A DNA stretch of 64,000 bases from Microbacterium trichothecenolyticum (GCF_000956465.1 NZ_JYJA01000035.1:124001-188000); one strand, 5' to 3'. Shown: positions 16,733-26,114, numbered from the stretch's first letter. Notes: generated from the sequence alone by a model not told the origin. Numbers and translations are program-made.

Positions 16733-17548
16733 CTACGCGGCGACACCGAGAGACAGCGCGAGGTTCCGGATGACGGAGTCCGTGAACGACCCTTCCTCGG
16801 CCGTGTACACGGTGACGGTGTGGCCGTTGAAGTCGGGGAGGGTGAAGTTCTGGATGTCGACGCACAGTTCACCGAGTCCCTCCACCGTCGCGCGTACCTC
16901 GTAGTTCAGGGGGACGTTCACTTCGTGCAGCTTCCACAGGCGGGCGAAGTCGCGGTCGGCTGCAACGGATTGGAGGACCTCGCGGTGCCGGGAAGACCTC
17001 TCGTCCGTCCGATAACGGAAGGCTGCGACAGTCTCCCTCGCGGTCCGCTCCCAGTCATCCAGCGTCCGGCGCCGGTCGTCTGAGAAAGTCAATTGAACCG
17101 CGTTCACGCCGGCTCTGATATCACCCTGCGACACTGCGACCATGAGGTCATTCGCGGCCACGATGTCGAAGTTGCAATCCATGATGTACGCCGGTGTGAA
17201 ACGCCAGCGCCGTAGCACCCTGTCGAGCGCCTCGCGCGCATGCGGTGCGTGAGTCGACACCCGAGGGGCGCCGATTCCGGCGAGACGATAGAGGTAATCG
17301 GTTGACAACACGCTGAGCTGCAGAGCGCGCGCTATCGCATCCAGCACCTGGCGGGACGGACTGCCGACGCGTCCTTGCTCGAGCCTCATGTAATACTCGC
17401 TGCTCATCCCAGCGAGCCGCGCAACCTCATCTCGACGAAGCCCAGGGACGCGTCTGCCCGCTTCACGAATCAGGCCCACGTCCTCCGGCTGGCAGGTATC
17501 GCGTCGCGCTCGTAGAAAGTCTCCCAGCGTGGCGCTGTACATCACCAT
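16733..17548 (-). CDS. XRE-family regulator with MmyB-like ligand domain
   Basis: 271 residues. N-terminal HTH (about 5-85): GDFLRARRDTCQPEDVG, RVPGLRRDEVARLAGMSSEY and YMRLEQGRVGSPS. The C-terminal domain (about 105-270) has the MmyB-like pattern: YIMDCNFDIVAANDLM, the WERTARETVAAFRYR helix, and LWKLHEV. This combination is very common in actinobacteria, usually regulating one neighbouring oxidoreductase or exporter. GGAG is 6 bases before ATG 17548. No divergent partner is adjacent, since the gene upstream is the end of the LuxR-type regulator on the same strand. Confidence 0.9.
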   Translation of the reverse strand: MVMYSATLGDFLRARRDTCQPEDVGLIREAGRRVPGLRRDEVARLAGMSSEYYMRLEQGRVGSPSRQVLDAIARALQLSVLSTDYLYRLAGIGAPRVSTHAPHAREALDRVLRRWRFTPAYIMDCNFDIVAANDLMVAVSQGDIRAGVNAVQLTFSDDRRRTLDDWERTARETVAAFRYRTDERSSRHREVLQSVAADRDFARLWKLHEVNVPLNYEVRATVEGLGELCVDIQNFTLPDFNGHTVTVYTAEEGSFTDSVIRNLALSLGVAA

Positions 17549-17660
17549 CCTCGACTCCTCGTCTCGTCAACTTCGACAACGGTAGGAGAGCCGCCCGCGC
17601 CTCCACATCCCCCGCTCCTCGGCGGGACATCGCATGTTCCGAAGAATCGGTGCACCGTGT

Positions 17661-20582
17661 CTAAGAGGACTGCTCCGGTCGCGGTCGTGCTGCGAGCATC
17701 TGTTCTTTCACCTCGCGCCGAGTGTTCACGCGCCACTTGGTGAAGATGTGGCGGATATGTGCGACGACCGTGTGGGGTGACAGAAGGAGATCGTCCGCAA
17801 TCTGCTGAGTGGTGCGGCCGGCGGCAATCCGCTCGGCGACTTGGAACTCCCGTGGCGTCAGACCGCTCCTCGTGTCGTTCTGGTCAGACGCGACCAACCG
17901 GGTTCTTACCCCGCGCTGCCGCAAGGTGTGGCGCACACGGTCAGCATCTCGTGCTGCGCCCAGATCGTCGTAGATGGCGAGCGCTTCCCTCAGCGGACCT
18001 TCCTGACCGACGTCAAGTTGGCCGACCGATTCGAGCACCCGAGCCAGCACCAACGGCCGCTCGACCTGACGCAGATGTTCGACGGCTTCGTAGAGGTCGG
18101 CGCTGCTGCCGTCGCGGATACCACGTGTGGCGGCGGACACCGCCTGAACGAGATGGTTGGCAGGATGGCGTGCCGCACGCATGGCTGTCACGTCCGCGAT
18201 CCTTGCCAGCGAAGGTTCGTCGTCCACTGCACGGCAGATGATGGCGAGCGTGATGTGATCGCCGAAATCACTCGGTGTGGTCATGGACGGGATCGGCTCT
18301 TCGATGGACGACCATGCCAGGTTCGAGAACGCGTGGGCGTCCTCCGGGCGTCCGCCGTCGAGAGACTCGAGCGCCAGACTCCACCGCCCCGTTCGCGTGA
18401 GGGTGGTTCCGCCGGCCAGTTCATCCACAAGCGGACGAGTCTGTTCTCGAAGGTGGATGTCACCGGTGTGCATACCGACCCTATGGAGAACAATGCCGGC
18501 GGTCGCGTTGGCAAAGTCACCGAGACCCAGCTGCGCGGCAAGATCGAGCACTGCCTCCGCAAGCACTCGGGCATCCTCGAGCCGCCCGAGGTCGTAAAGC
18601 GCCCGAACTCTCACCATCAGCCAGTACGCCTCAGCGGTCACGTGCCGTCCTGAGCGTGCTTCAGCCAGACCGGCCTCGACAAGGCGCAGAGACCCCTCAC
18701 CGTCCCCAAGAGTGTTCCGCATGAACGCCAGCCACAGTCCTTCGGGTAGCCACAGATTCGGGCTGGCGCCAGAGTCAGCGATGCGCTGCTCCGCGCGCCT
18801 CTGCAGACGTTCGGCGGCCTCGAACTGCCCCTGATAGAAGAAGAGCACCGACTCGCTCGCATCCAGCGTTGCCAAAGCGATGCCGTCTCGTTCGTCGTCC
18901 GCGGCAGCTCGTGCGAGATCGAGCTGCGTGCGCAGACCTGTCGAGTCGGCGATGTTGGCGTGGTTGAGAGCGCGGACAGCGAGAAGCTGTACACGGGTGG
19001 CATCTGAGACGCCGGGGATCGACAGCGCCTCAGTGGCCTCGGCAATGGCGGCGTCGAAGTCGTACTCGGTAAGTCGACGGGCGACCGCTAGCCCCACCCG
19101 AGCCCGCGACTCAGCGGAAAGAGCCGGCATCAGCGCGCGACTGATCTCCATCGCCTCATGCACCGGCGCGCCGGTGAGGAGAATCGGAACGAGCGCCGCG
19201 ACTCTCTCCGTGTGCCAAGGCTGACCGCCTGCGAGGCGTGAGGCAAGAACGGCGAGCTCGGACGCCCCCTGCGCATCCGTCTCAGCAAGTTGGATGGCTG
19301 CGACGACGAGCAGTTCGATGGAATCTTCATCCTCCGAGTCGGCGACGCTCGCTATGGTCCGTGCGAGAGCAGCAGGGCGTTCACCTGCCTGAAGACGACG
19401 GCTCAGCACCTCCCTGGCCATCACACGTCGGAGACTGGGTGGCAAGCTGTCTTGCGCCGCGGAGTGCACCGTGTCATGCCGGAAACAGAGAGACGTTCCG
19501 GTGTCGATGATGAATCCGAGGTCTATGAGCTCCTGGACCGCCGGCGCCCCTTCAGCGGCCGTGCGGCCAAGGACTCCAAACACCCCGGCGACCGGGAACT
19601 CGCGACCGTAGAGGCTGCCGACCTGAGCCACCTGCAGTGCGTCCTTACTCACTCGGCTGAGCCGCTCCCGTGCTGACGTCCCGAAACGGGCCGGAACGAC
19701 GTCCCGTTCCAGGTCGATGACGCCGCGGTTGACGCGGAGCAGACCTTCCTCCTCCATACCCTGCAGCAGCTCGAGCAGGATCAGCGGGTAGCCACCAGCG
19801 CGTTCCATCGCATGCGCGAGCGACGGTCCAGGAGCCGCGCCGAGTCGGTCGCGGGCGACCGCGCTGACAGCCTGCGCGTCGATGGGGAGGATGTCGATGA
19901 CTGTTCCGACCGAGGCGACGACTGCCATGAATCGCGCGTGGCTAGGACCGTAGTTCCCCGTGCGGCTCGCGAACATCCAGTACACCGGGATGCCCTGGAG
20001 GTCTCTGAGGAGAGCGGTGATCACGCCGAGTGAACCCGCGTCGAGCCACTGCAGATCGTCGACGATGACCAGCAGTCGATCCTCAGCGGCGAGGGACTCC
20101 AGTCGGTCTGCCAGCAACCGGGTGAGCCAGTACTGAGGTGCCGGCCCGTGCAGGAGGCCGGAGACCTCCTTGTCGGTGACCAGCCGCGCAGTGGTGCTCT
20201 GGGCTGCTTCCAGAAGCGCACCCAACGGGGCTGTAGCGGAGTCGGGTCCGGGCGCGACGACGAGTGTGGACCAGCCACGTTCCTCGGCCATGCGAAGGGC
20301 GTGCTGGACAAGGCGCGTCTTCCCGATGCCTGGGTCACCGACTAGTGCCGTCAGCTCCGTCTGGCCAGCTTCGACGGATGTGAAGGCGCGCGCCACCGTC
20401 TCTATCTCCGGGGCACGACCACGAAGCGGCGTGCGGAACCGACCGGCCACAGTTCCGGCCAGCGCGTCGAGGCCCATCCGACGCGCCTGCTCGCCCTCAA
20501 CAAGCACCTCATGAACGTACACCGCGTTCCGGTACGGCCGGCTGGCCCCGGCTTGCCCCGTCTCACCGCCAACCTTCGTCAT
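17661..20582 (-). CDS. Large ATP-binding LuxR-family (LAL-type) regulator
   Basis: About 973 residues. N-terminal STAND/AAA ATPase: Walker A GDPGIGKTRLV near residue 82, Walker B LLVIVDDLQWLD near 180. Then a long helical-repeat region without clear motif, and a C-terminal LuxR HTH: LTPREFQVAERIAAGRTTQQ and IADDLLLSPHTVVAHIRHIF. Such proteins are ATP-dependent activators that sense a ligand through the middle repeats. The start is uncertain: ATG 20582 leaves 74 bp to the divergent operon, whereas ATG 20666 would overlap its first codon. It probably activates the 20657-26040 operon. Confidence 0.9.
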   Translation of the reverse strand: MTKVGGETGQAGASRPYRNAVYVHEVLVEGEQARRMGLDALAGTVAGRFRTPLRGRAPEIETVARAFTSVEAGQTELTALVGDPGIGKTRLVQHALRMAEERGWSTLVVAPGPDSATAPLGALLEAAQSTTARLVTDKEVSGLLHGPAPQYWLTRLLADRLESLAAEDRLLVIVDDLQWLDAGSLGVITALLRDLQGIPVYWMFASRTGNYGPSHARFMAVVASVGTVIDILPIDAQAVSAVARDRLGAAPGPSLAHAMERAGGYPLILLELLQGMEEEGLLRVNRGVIDLERDVVPARFGTSARERLSRVSKDALQVAQVGSLYGREFPVAGVFGVLGRTAAEGAPAVQELIDLGFIIDTGTSLCFRHDTVHSAAQDSLPPSLRRVMAREVLSRRLQAGERPAALARTIASVADSEDEDSIELLVVAAIQLAETDAQGASELAVLASRLAGGQPWHTERVAALVPILLTGAPVHEAMEISRALMPALSAESRARVGLAVARRLTEYDFDAAIAEATEALSIPGVSDATRVQLLAVRALNHANIADSTGLRTQLDLARAAADDERDGIALATLDASESVLFFYQGQFEAAERLQRRAEQRIADSGASPNLWLPEGLWLAFMRNTLGDGEGSLRLVEAGLAEARSGRHVTAEAYWLMVRVRALYDLGRLEDARVLAEAVLDLAAQLGLGDFANATAGIVLHRVGMHTGDIHLREQTRPLVDELAGGTTLTRTGRWSLALESLDGGRPEDAHAFSNLAWSSIEEPIPSMTTPSDFGDHITLAIICRAVDDEPSLARIADVTAMRAARHPANHLVQAVSAATRGIRDGSSADLYEAVEHLRQVERPLVLARVLESVGQLDVGQEGPLREALAIYDDLGAARDADRVRHTLRQRGVRTRLVASDQNDTRSGLTPREFQVAERIAAGRTTQQIADDLLLSPHTVVAHIRHIFTKWRVNTRREVKEQMLAARPRPEQSS

Positions 20583-20656
20583 TTGTCGAGGCGCGAGAAG
20601 CGCCAGAGCGCTTGACTCTGTGTCGCTGACATCCGGCCAATCGAAAGGATCCGCCC

Positions 20657-21217
20657 ATGAGCGCAACTGTCCGCTCCGACCTGGTGCTCTCGCACGCGGT
20701 CATCACCGCAGACGTCACCGCCAACTTCGACGACATCGACATCGAGGCGTGGCTGAAGAACCTCCCGACCCACGAATACCAGCGCTGTGCGCCCGGTGAC
20801 CACAAGGCCGCCGGCTACACGGTGGACGACGACGGCACCCCGATGTCCATCAACATCGAGATGATCGGCTCCGGCCTGGTCATCCAGCAGTACCGCTACG
20901 AGGTCGCCAGCCCGCACTACTGCAAGATGGTCTCCATCTCCGACGTGCTCTCCCCGGCCGGCTGGACGACCACGCAGGTGATCTGGGAGCTCGGCATTGA
21001 ACAGCTCGAGGGCGACCAGCTGCGCTACGTCAACACGGTCACGTCGCACCCGACCGAGGACTTCCTCAAGTTCATCGCGGACAAGGGTCAGACATACGAA
21101 GAGGCCGCCGCCGCCCGCCAGAAGGCATCCGGTCAGCACTGCGAGATCGAGACGCCGCACTACGCCGCCAGCATCGTTGCCTACGCGAACGCCCACCCGC
21201 GGTCCGCGGCCTCCTGA
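20657..21217 (+). CDS. Protein of unknown function, possible SRPBCC fold
   Basis: 186 residues, no signal or membrane segment. Alternating strands (INIEMIGSGLVIQQYRYEVA, QVIWELGIEQLEGDQLRYVN) followed by a long C-terminal helix (EDFLKFIADKGQTYEEAAAA) recall START/SRPBCC-type domains. There is no motif that fixes a ligand or activity. Strong AAAGGA 8 bases before ATG 20657. First gene of the plus-strand operon and divergent from the LuxR-type regulator, 14 bp before the His-rich peptide. I do not recognise the family with certainty. Confidence 0.7.
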   Translation: MSATVRSDLVLSHAVITADVTANFDDIDIEAWLKNLPTHEYQRCAPGDHKAAGYTVDDDGTPMSINIEMIGSGLVIQQYRYEVASPHYCKMVSISDVLSPAGWTTTQVIWELGIEQLEGDQLRYVNTVTSHPTEDFLKFIADKGQTYEEAAAARQKASGQHCEIETPHYAASIVAYANAHPRSAAS

Positions 21218-21231
21218 ACGGGATCGTGAAC

Positions 21232-21387
21232 ATGACCACGGATACGCATGTCGCGCATCACGCCGTCTCAGACCACGAGCACGGGGAGGCGTGCGGTCAC
21301 GAAGCCGTCGCGCATGACGACCACGTGGACTACGTCCACGACGGTCACCGGCACGCCGCGCACGACGACCACTACGACGAGCACTGA
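21232..21387 (+). CDS. 51-residue histidine-rich, probable metal-binding protein
   Basis: Small acidic protein with 15 His among 51 residues, one Cys (CGHEAVAHDDHVDYVHDGHR) and a repeated HDxH pattern; C-terminus HAAHDDHYDEH. The composition fits Zn/Ni/Co chelation. ATG 21232 is preceded by GGGA at 9 bases; GTG 21226 is an alternative. Base and codon use match neighbours, and the His codons are spread through the whole frame, which argues for real coding. It sits between the unknown protein and the quinone reductase in one operon. I recall similar short His-rich proteins in actinobacteria, role unproven. Confidence 0.75.
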   Translation: MTTDTHVAHHAVSDHEHGEACGHEAVAHDDHVDYVHDGHRHAAHDDHYDEH

Positions 21388-21455
21388 ACACGAAAGGCCG
21401 GGGGTGAGCATTCTGCCACCCCCGGTCGTTCGTCACCGAAGACCAGAAGGAAGTC

Positions 21456-22448
21456 ATGACATCAGCCGTCCGCTTCACGCACCCCGGACCACCCGACGTC
21501 CTGCGTCTGATCCCTGTCCCGCGCACTGAGCCGGGGCCGGGTGAAATCCGTATCACCGTCCACGCGGCCGGCGTCAACAATGCCGACTTACTCGAGCGGC
21601 GAGGTCAGTATCCCGTGCCCCCGGGCGCCCCGCCGGGTCTGGGGCTGGAATGCGCCGGAGTCATCTCTGCCGTCGGCGGCGGCGTCGATGCATGGCAAAT
21701 CGGCGACCGGGTCTGCGCCCTGCTCACCGGCGGCGGCTACTCGGAGGAGGTCGTCGTCCCCGCCGTGCAGGTGATGCCCGTGCCCCATGGCCTCACCATG
21801 GTCGAAGCGGCGGCGCTGCCCGAGGTCGCGTGCACGGTCTACTCGAACCTCTCCATGATTGTCGGGCTCCGCGAAGGGCAGAGCGTGCTCATCCACGGCG
21901 GAGCCGGCGGCATCGGCTCGTTCGCGGTGCAGTGGGCAAAGGCCATTGGCACGCGGGTGCTCAGCACCGGTGGATCGACCGTCAAGACAGACGCGATCCT
22001 CAACCTCGGCGCCGACGTCGCCATCAACTACCGCACCCAGGACTTCGTGAGGCAGACCCTCGCCCACACCGACGGGCGGGGTGTGGACGCCGTCCTCGAC
22101 ATCATCGGAGCTCCATACCTTGCGCGGAATATTGAATGTCTTGCTCCCGACGGCCATCTGGTCACCATCGGCGGCTCCGCATCATCCACACGCTTGGACC
22201 TGTGGGAACTGATGTCACGGCGAGCAAGCCTGTCGGCTACTCTCCTGCGCGCTCGACCCGCAGACCAGAAGTCCCGGATCACGGCAGGAGTCGTTCGGGA
22301 TGTGTTCCCCCTCATCGAGGCGGGACGAATCCGTGCGGTCGTCGACTCGGTCTTCCCGCTGGCTCAAGCCGCGGCCGCGCACAGACGACTCGAGTCCGGT
22401 GACGTCATCGGCACCGTCGTCCTCGAAACCGACGCCAACCGCGAATGA
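21456..22448 (+). CDS. Zinc-free alcohol dehydrogenase family, NADPH:quinone reductase type
   Basis: 330-residue MDR enzyme of the QOR/PIG3 group. Catalytic-domain N-terminus VNNADLLERRGQYPVPPG and GLECAGVISAVG, then Rossmann motif HGGAGGIGSFAVQWAKA. No structural-zinc Cys cluster, and no catalytic Cys/His zinc pair in the usual places. It should reduce quinones or activated alkenes with NADPH. AGAAGGAAG precedes ATG 21456. The stop overlaps the MFS start (ATGA). Context with an exporter and a FUSC protein suggests handling of an electrophilic or aromatic compound. Confidence 0.9.
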   Translation: MTSAVRFTHPGPPDVLRLIPVPRTEPGPGEIRITVHAAGVNNADLLERRGQYPVPPGAPPGLGLECAGVISAVGGGVDAWQIGDRVCALLTGGGYSEEVVVPAVQVMPVPHGLTMVEAAALPEVACTVYSNLSMIVGLREGQSVLIHGGAGGIGSFAVQWAKAIGTRVLSTGGSTVKTDAILNLGADVAINYRTQDFVRQTLAHTDGRGVDAVLDIIGAPYLARNIECLAPDGHLVTIGGSASSTRLDLWELMSRRASLSATLLRARPADQKSRITAGVVRDVFPLIEAGRIRAVVDSVFPLAQAAAAHRRLESGDVIGTVVLETDANRE

Positions 22449-24109
22449 CGCCGGCGAAGGTGGACGGTAGGCAGCCGGCGGGTGCTGACTCCGGGCCTCT
22501 CACCGACGGCGCGCCGGTGCACGTGTGGGCCCCGCTCACCGTCCCCATCTACCGAGCGCTCTGGCTCACCGCACTGGTCAGCAACATCGGCACGTGGATG
22601 CAGACAGTCGGGGCCCAATGGTTCCTCGTCGAGCAGCACACCTCACCACTTCTCATCGCGCTCATCCAGACCGCGTCCGCCGCACCGGTTCTCCTCTTTG
22701 GCATCCCTGCCGGTGTTCTCGGCGAACTCCTCAACCGGCGATGGCTGCTGATCTGGATGCAGGCACTCCAAGTCGTCATCAGCGGCGCGCTCGTATGGCT
22801 CACCATCAGCGGCCAACTCACTTCCTACCTGCTGCTGGGCATAACGTTTCTCCTCGGCGCTGCGACGGCCGTGCAGCTGCCCGCCTATCAAGCACTTGCC
22901 ACGGAGATCGTGCCGCGGCCGATGATTCCGATGGCAGCGTCGCTGAGCGCGATATCCATCAACACCGCCCGCGCCATCGGACCTGCGATTGCGGGCGTCC
23001 TGCTGTCCGCGTACGGGGTGGGCTTCGTCTTCGCGGTCAACGTCGCTTCCTACGCGGCGTTCCTTCTCGTCCTCATCTTCTGGCGCAAGTACGTTCCCAG
23101 CCCACACGAGCCCGAGCACTTCACCGACGCTGCTCGTGCCGGCATCAGATACGTATCGAACTCAGCTGTCGTCAAACGGATCTACGTCCGGTTGGGATTG
23201 TTCGTCGTCCCGGGCAGCGTGCTCTACGCGCTCCTCCCACTCATCGCCACGGACCGTCTTGCCCTCGACTCGGTCGGCTACGGGCTCCTTCTGGCGGGCC
23301 TTGGCGCCGGTTCCATTGCCGCCGCCTTCCTGGTGTCGTGGTTCCATCGCGTGGGCGTGAATCGAACGGTCTTCTCCTGTTCGGCGCTATTCGGACTGGC
23401 CACCGTCGGGGTTGCCGCATCGCCAAGTATCCTCCTCACGCTTCCTCTCCTCGCCGTTGCCGGCGCTTCATGGATCGGGGTCGTGGCGACTCTCAACGGG
23501 ACGGTGCAGACGTTCTTGCCGGTGTGGGTCCGCTCACGCGGACTGTCGATCTATCAGATGGTGCTCTACGGCTCGATGGCCGCGGGTGGTCTTGTGAGCG
23601 GTGTGGTCGCCGGATGGATGGGTGCGGTAGTCACCTGCGCCATCGCCGGCGCTGTCACCGTTGTCGCCGCGACCACCCACCTCATCTGGCCGCTCGTCGA
23701 CACCACGGACATGCGGCGCGCGTCAGTCGCACTGCCGCTGAAGACGGCGGACGCGGACGCGCACATCGACGGAGACGGCGCAACCCTGGTGACAGTGCGG
23801 TGGACCGTGAATGAGAAGGACCGCGCGGCATTCATCGCGCACGCCTCCCTCGTCGAACGCAGCCGACGGCGGACCGGCGCACGCACATGGGGCCTCTACG
23901 AAGACAGGGAACACGAGCAGGTACTCGTCGAAGTCTTCGCCGTTGGCAGCTGGCAGGAGCACCTGCAGCAGCACCGCACCCGCCTCACCCCGTATGACCA
24001 AGAGGTCCTGCACGGAGCAGACGCGCTCGCCCAGACCGTCGACGTTCAGCACCTCATCCAACTACCGAACCCCGTCACCCCCCATGGACGACAGGAGAAG
24101 AAGAGGTGA
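22445..24109 (+). CDS. MFS exporter (EntS/MFS_3 group) with C-terminal soluble domain
   Basis: 554 residues. Residues about 25-415 form about 12 membrane helices with the MFS_3 signature (ALWLTALVSNIGTWMQTVGA near the start, then PRPMIPMAASLSAISINTAR). The remaining 130 residues are a soluble ferredoxin-like domain (VTVRWTVNEKDRAAFIAHAS, RRRTGARTWGLYEDREHEQ, VDVQHLIQLP), a fusion usual for this subgroup. Likely drives efflux of a small organic compound or siderophore-like molecule. ATGA overlap upstream and GTGA overlap downstream make it part of one tightly coupled operon. Confidence 0.88.
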   Translation: MTPAKVDGRQPAGADSGPLTDGAPVHVWAPLTVPIYRALWLTALVSNIGTWMQTVGAQWFLVEQHTSPLLIALIQTASAAPVLLFGIPAGVLGELLNRRWLLIWMQALQVVISGALVWLTISGQLTSYLLLGITFLLGAATAVQLPAYQALATEIVPRPMIPMAASLSAISINTARAIGPAIAGVLLSAYGVGFVFAVNVASYAAFLLVLIFWRKYVPSPHEPEHFTDAARAGIRYVSNSAVVKRIYVRLGLFVVPGSVLYALLPLIATDRLALDSVGYGLLLAGLGAGSIAAAFLVSWFHRVGVNRTVFSCSALFGLATVGVAASPSILLTLPLLAVAGASWIGVVATLNGTVQTFLPVWVRSRGLSIYQMVLYGSMAAGGLVSGVVAGWMGAVVTCAIAGAVTVVAATTHLIWPLVDTTDMRRASVALPLKTADADAHIDGDGATLVTVRWTVNEKDRAAFIAHASLVERSRRRTGARTWGLYEDREHEQVLVEVFAVGSWQEHLQQHRTRLTPYDQEVLHGADALAQTVDVQHLIQLPNPVTPHGRQEKKR

Positions 24110-24555
24110 CCCTTTCAATGGCAGACCTTGTCGGCGCGTGGCGGCTTGTCAGCGTCATCGAGGTGTTCGAGGACGGCGAGCGACGCCCGGAGTTCGGGCC
24201 GAACGCGGACGGGTACCTGTCCTACAGTCCCAACGGAATCGTCTCGGCGGTACTCGGCAGCATGGATCGGCCAGCGAGTTCGAGTTCGGATGCGCTGGCG
24301 GCCAGTGACGGCGAACTGGTAAGGATGGCGCGTCCCTTCATCGCCTACGCCGGACCCTTCACCGTCCAGCCAGACAGCGACACCGTCATCCACCACGTCG
24401 ACGTGGCGCTGTTCACCAACTGGCAAACGGGAGACCAGATTCGCCAGGTGCTGGTGGAGAAGGACCAGCTCATCCTCAGCGCATCCCCACGCACGGGCGC
24501 GGACGGCCGAACGTTCCACAGCGAGCTCACCTGGGGGCGCATCCCGGGCCCATGA
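24106..24555 (+). CDS. Lipocalin-like domain protein
   Basis: 149 residues matching the Lipocalin_5 pattern: LVGAWRLVSVIEVFEDGER near the start, GYLSYSPNGIVSAVL, then FIAYAGPFTVQPDSDTVIHH and QVLVEKDQLILSA with the terminal LTWGR. Predicted single beta-barrel binding a hydrophobic ligand; often associated with tailoring or detoxification genes. Starts at GTG 24106, overlapping the MFS stop by four bases. No signal peptide, so it is cytoplasmic. Confidence 0.85.
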   Translation: MTLSMADLVGAWRLVSVIEVFEDGERRPEFGPNADGYLSYSPNGIVSAVLGSMDRPASSSSDALAASDGELVRMARPFIAYAGPFTVQPDSDTVIHHVDVALFTNWQTGDQIRQVLVEKDQLILSASPRTGADGRTFHSELTWGRIPGP

Positions 24556-24952
24556 CCACCGTCGCAACGATTCCACCTGTTCGGTCGCCATCGGAAGGAG
24601 AGCCGCCATCGCCAACGACACCGGTGCCGGCAAGGCTCATCCCCTGCATCGTGCGGGGGCGACCAATGGTCTGGTCGCTGCGACAGGCGTGCTGTTCATC
24701 TACTTCGCCGGAGCCGTCGGGCTGGTCATCCCACACGCACGCGCTCACGAGCGCGCCGAGGTCTTCTCCGCGATCTACGTCGTGAACCATCTCGCCTTCG
24801 GAGTACCCGCCATCGCTGCCGGGTTCCCTATTGCCCCCCTGGGGCTGAACACAGCTGTCGTCAGCTACGCATCGGTCATCGTCCTGGTGGCAGCCGTCGG
24901 CGTCTTCGTCCGGGCCGTGCCCGCGCAGAGCGCGAGCTCGCGACGCCGATGA
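24552..24952 (+). pseudogene. MFS transporter gutted by internal deletion
   Basis: The original start ATG 24552 (ATGA overlap with the lipocalin stop) encodes a plausible N-terminal tail (MTTVATIPPVRSPSEGE) but that frame then reads non-membrane sequence. In the -1 frame the last three MFS helices are intact to 24952: GLVAATGVLFIYFAGAVGLV, HERAEVFSAIYVVNHLAFGV, then VVSYASVIVLVAAVGV. About 115 of an expected 400 residues remain, so a deletion of most of the gene plus a frame change is the simplest reading. An alternative is a short protein started at ATC 24608, 7 bases after AAGGAG, or GTG 24686. Its stop overlaps the FUSC start. Confidence 0.65.
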
Positions 24953-26040
24953 CGTCCGGAGACGCGCGACCCGCATCAACCAGGCGTCATTCGCTGCACG
25001 GGACTCTCGTCGATGCTGTGGCGTTCCATCCATCGCCCGGCTCGTGGGTAGCAGCCACTGAGGCAGCGATTGCGATGACGCTGCTCCCCAGCGCGTTCCT
25101 GTTCGCTGGGCAACTGCAGCTGGGGCTCCTCGCAACATTCGGAGCGCTCGTCGTCCTTTACCTCTCCGACCGCAGCCGCCGGGAACGTGCCGTGAAGCTC
25201 CCCATTGTCGCCGCCGCATTCCTGGCGTCCGTGGGCGTGGGCCTGGTGGCTGGAACCAACCTCGTTGCCAGCCTTGTCGCCGTGTGCGCTGTGGCGCTGA
25301 TCTGCTCGTGGCTGAGCCTGTCCACGGGGGTCGGGCCGCCGGGTGCGATCTTCCCCGTTCTGAGCGCCGGCGCCGCAGCCCAGCTCGCAGCCTCCCCGCA
25401 ACACGGAGGAATGGGGCTGGCGCCCGGGGTCATCGTCGGGATGGTGGCTCTGGGCGCGGCATGCGGCTACGCCGTGGTCGTCGCTCCGCTCCTCACGACA
25501 GCGGGGCGCCACCGCGATGCCGTGAGGCCTCACAACGTGGCGTGGTCGTTCGCGATGACGCCGGAGTCACAGCGCATCCTGTCGCGCCTCTCCTTCGCCG
25601 TCGTCATCTCCATGGCAGTCGGCTACTCCCTCGGTCTTCATCACGTGGCGTGGGTTCTCCTCGCCGCTATCGGAATCCTCCAGAAGGACTCCGACCTCTA
25701 CGCCGGAACCGTCCGCCTGACACAACGTGTCGTCGGAACGACCGTGGGGGTGGGTGGAGCGCTCGCCTTCCTCGTGTGGACGCCGGAGGGCCTTTTCCTT
25801 ATCGCGGTCGTCGGTGTGCTGGTCTTCGGGTTCGTGCTCTTCTTGCGGCGAAATCTCATGCTGGCTCTGATGCTCGTCACCCCCATGGCGCTGCTCTTGG
25901 TCGCCGGAGGCGTGCCGGGGCAGCTCGCCGCGTCAACAGGAAGCCGCCTCGTCGACACGCTTGTCGGAGCGGCAGTCGCCTCAGGTGTGCTGCTTGTCGC
26001 GTCCCTGTACAGACGAGCTCGCCTCCGTGCCAGAGGATGA
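24949..26040 (+). CDS. FUSC-family membrane protein (aromatic-acid-exporter-like)
   Basis: 363 residues with two blocks of hydrophobic helices (about 35-160 and 205-350) separated by a hydrophilic stretch. This is the FUSC/ArAE layout in a short actinobacterial form lacking the long soluble domain. Typical segment: VAWVLLAAIGILQKDSDLYA with GTVRLTQRVVGTTVGV after it, the conserved R-T/G core of the second repeat. Likely exports aromatic or lipophilic acids together with the MFS protein. Starts by ATGA overlap, last gene of the operon, followed by a hairpin. Confidence 0.85.
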   Translation: MTSGDARPASTRRHSLHGTLVDAVAFHPSPGSWVAATEAAIAMTLLPSAFLFAGQLQLGLLATFGALVVLYLSDRSRRERAVKLPIVAAAFLASVGVGLVAGTNLVASLVAVCAVALICSWLSLSTGVGPPGAIFPVLSAGAAAQLAASPQHGGMGLAPGVIVGMVALGAACGYAVVVAPLLTTAGRHRDAVRPHNVAWSFAMTPESQRILSRLSFAVVISMAVGYSLGLHHVAWVLLAAIGILQKDSDLYAGTVRLTQRVVGTTVGVGGALAFLVWTPEGLFLIAVVGVLVFGFVLFLRRNLMLALMLVTPMALLLVAGGVPGQLAASTGSRLVDTLVGAAVASGVLLVASLYRRARLRARG

Positions 26041-26064
26041 CCTCAGCAACCCGCATAACGAAAC

Positions 26065-26103
26065 GGAGAGCGACGTGGGTACCCGAAACCCACGCCGCTC
26101 TCC
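26065..26103. terminator. Bidirectional hairpin between convergent genes
   Basis: 16-bp arms (GGAGAGCGACGTGGGT and its complement with one mismatch) around a 7-base loop, 24 bp after the FUSC stop and 11 bp before the bicupin stop on the other strand. Confidence 0.75.
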
Positions 26104-26114
26104 TTGGCGGACCG

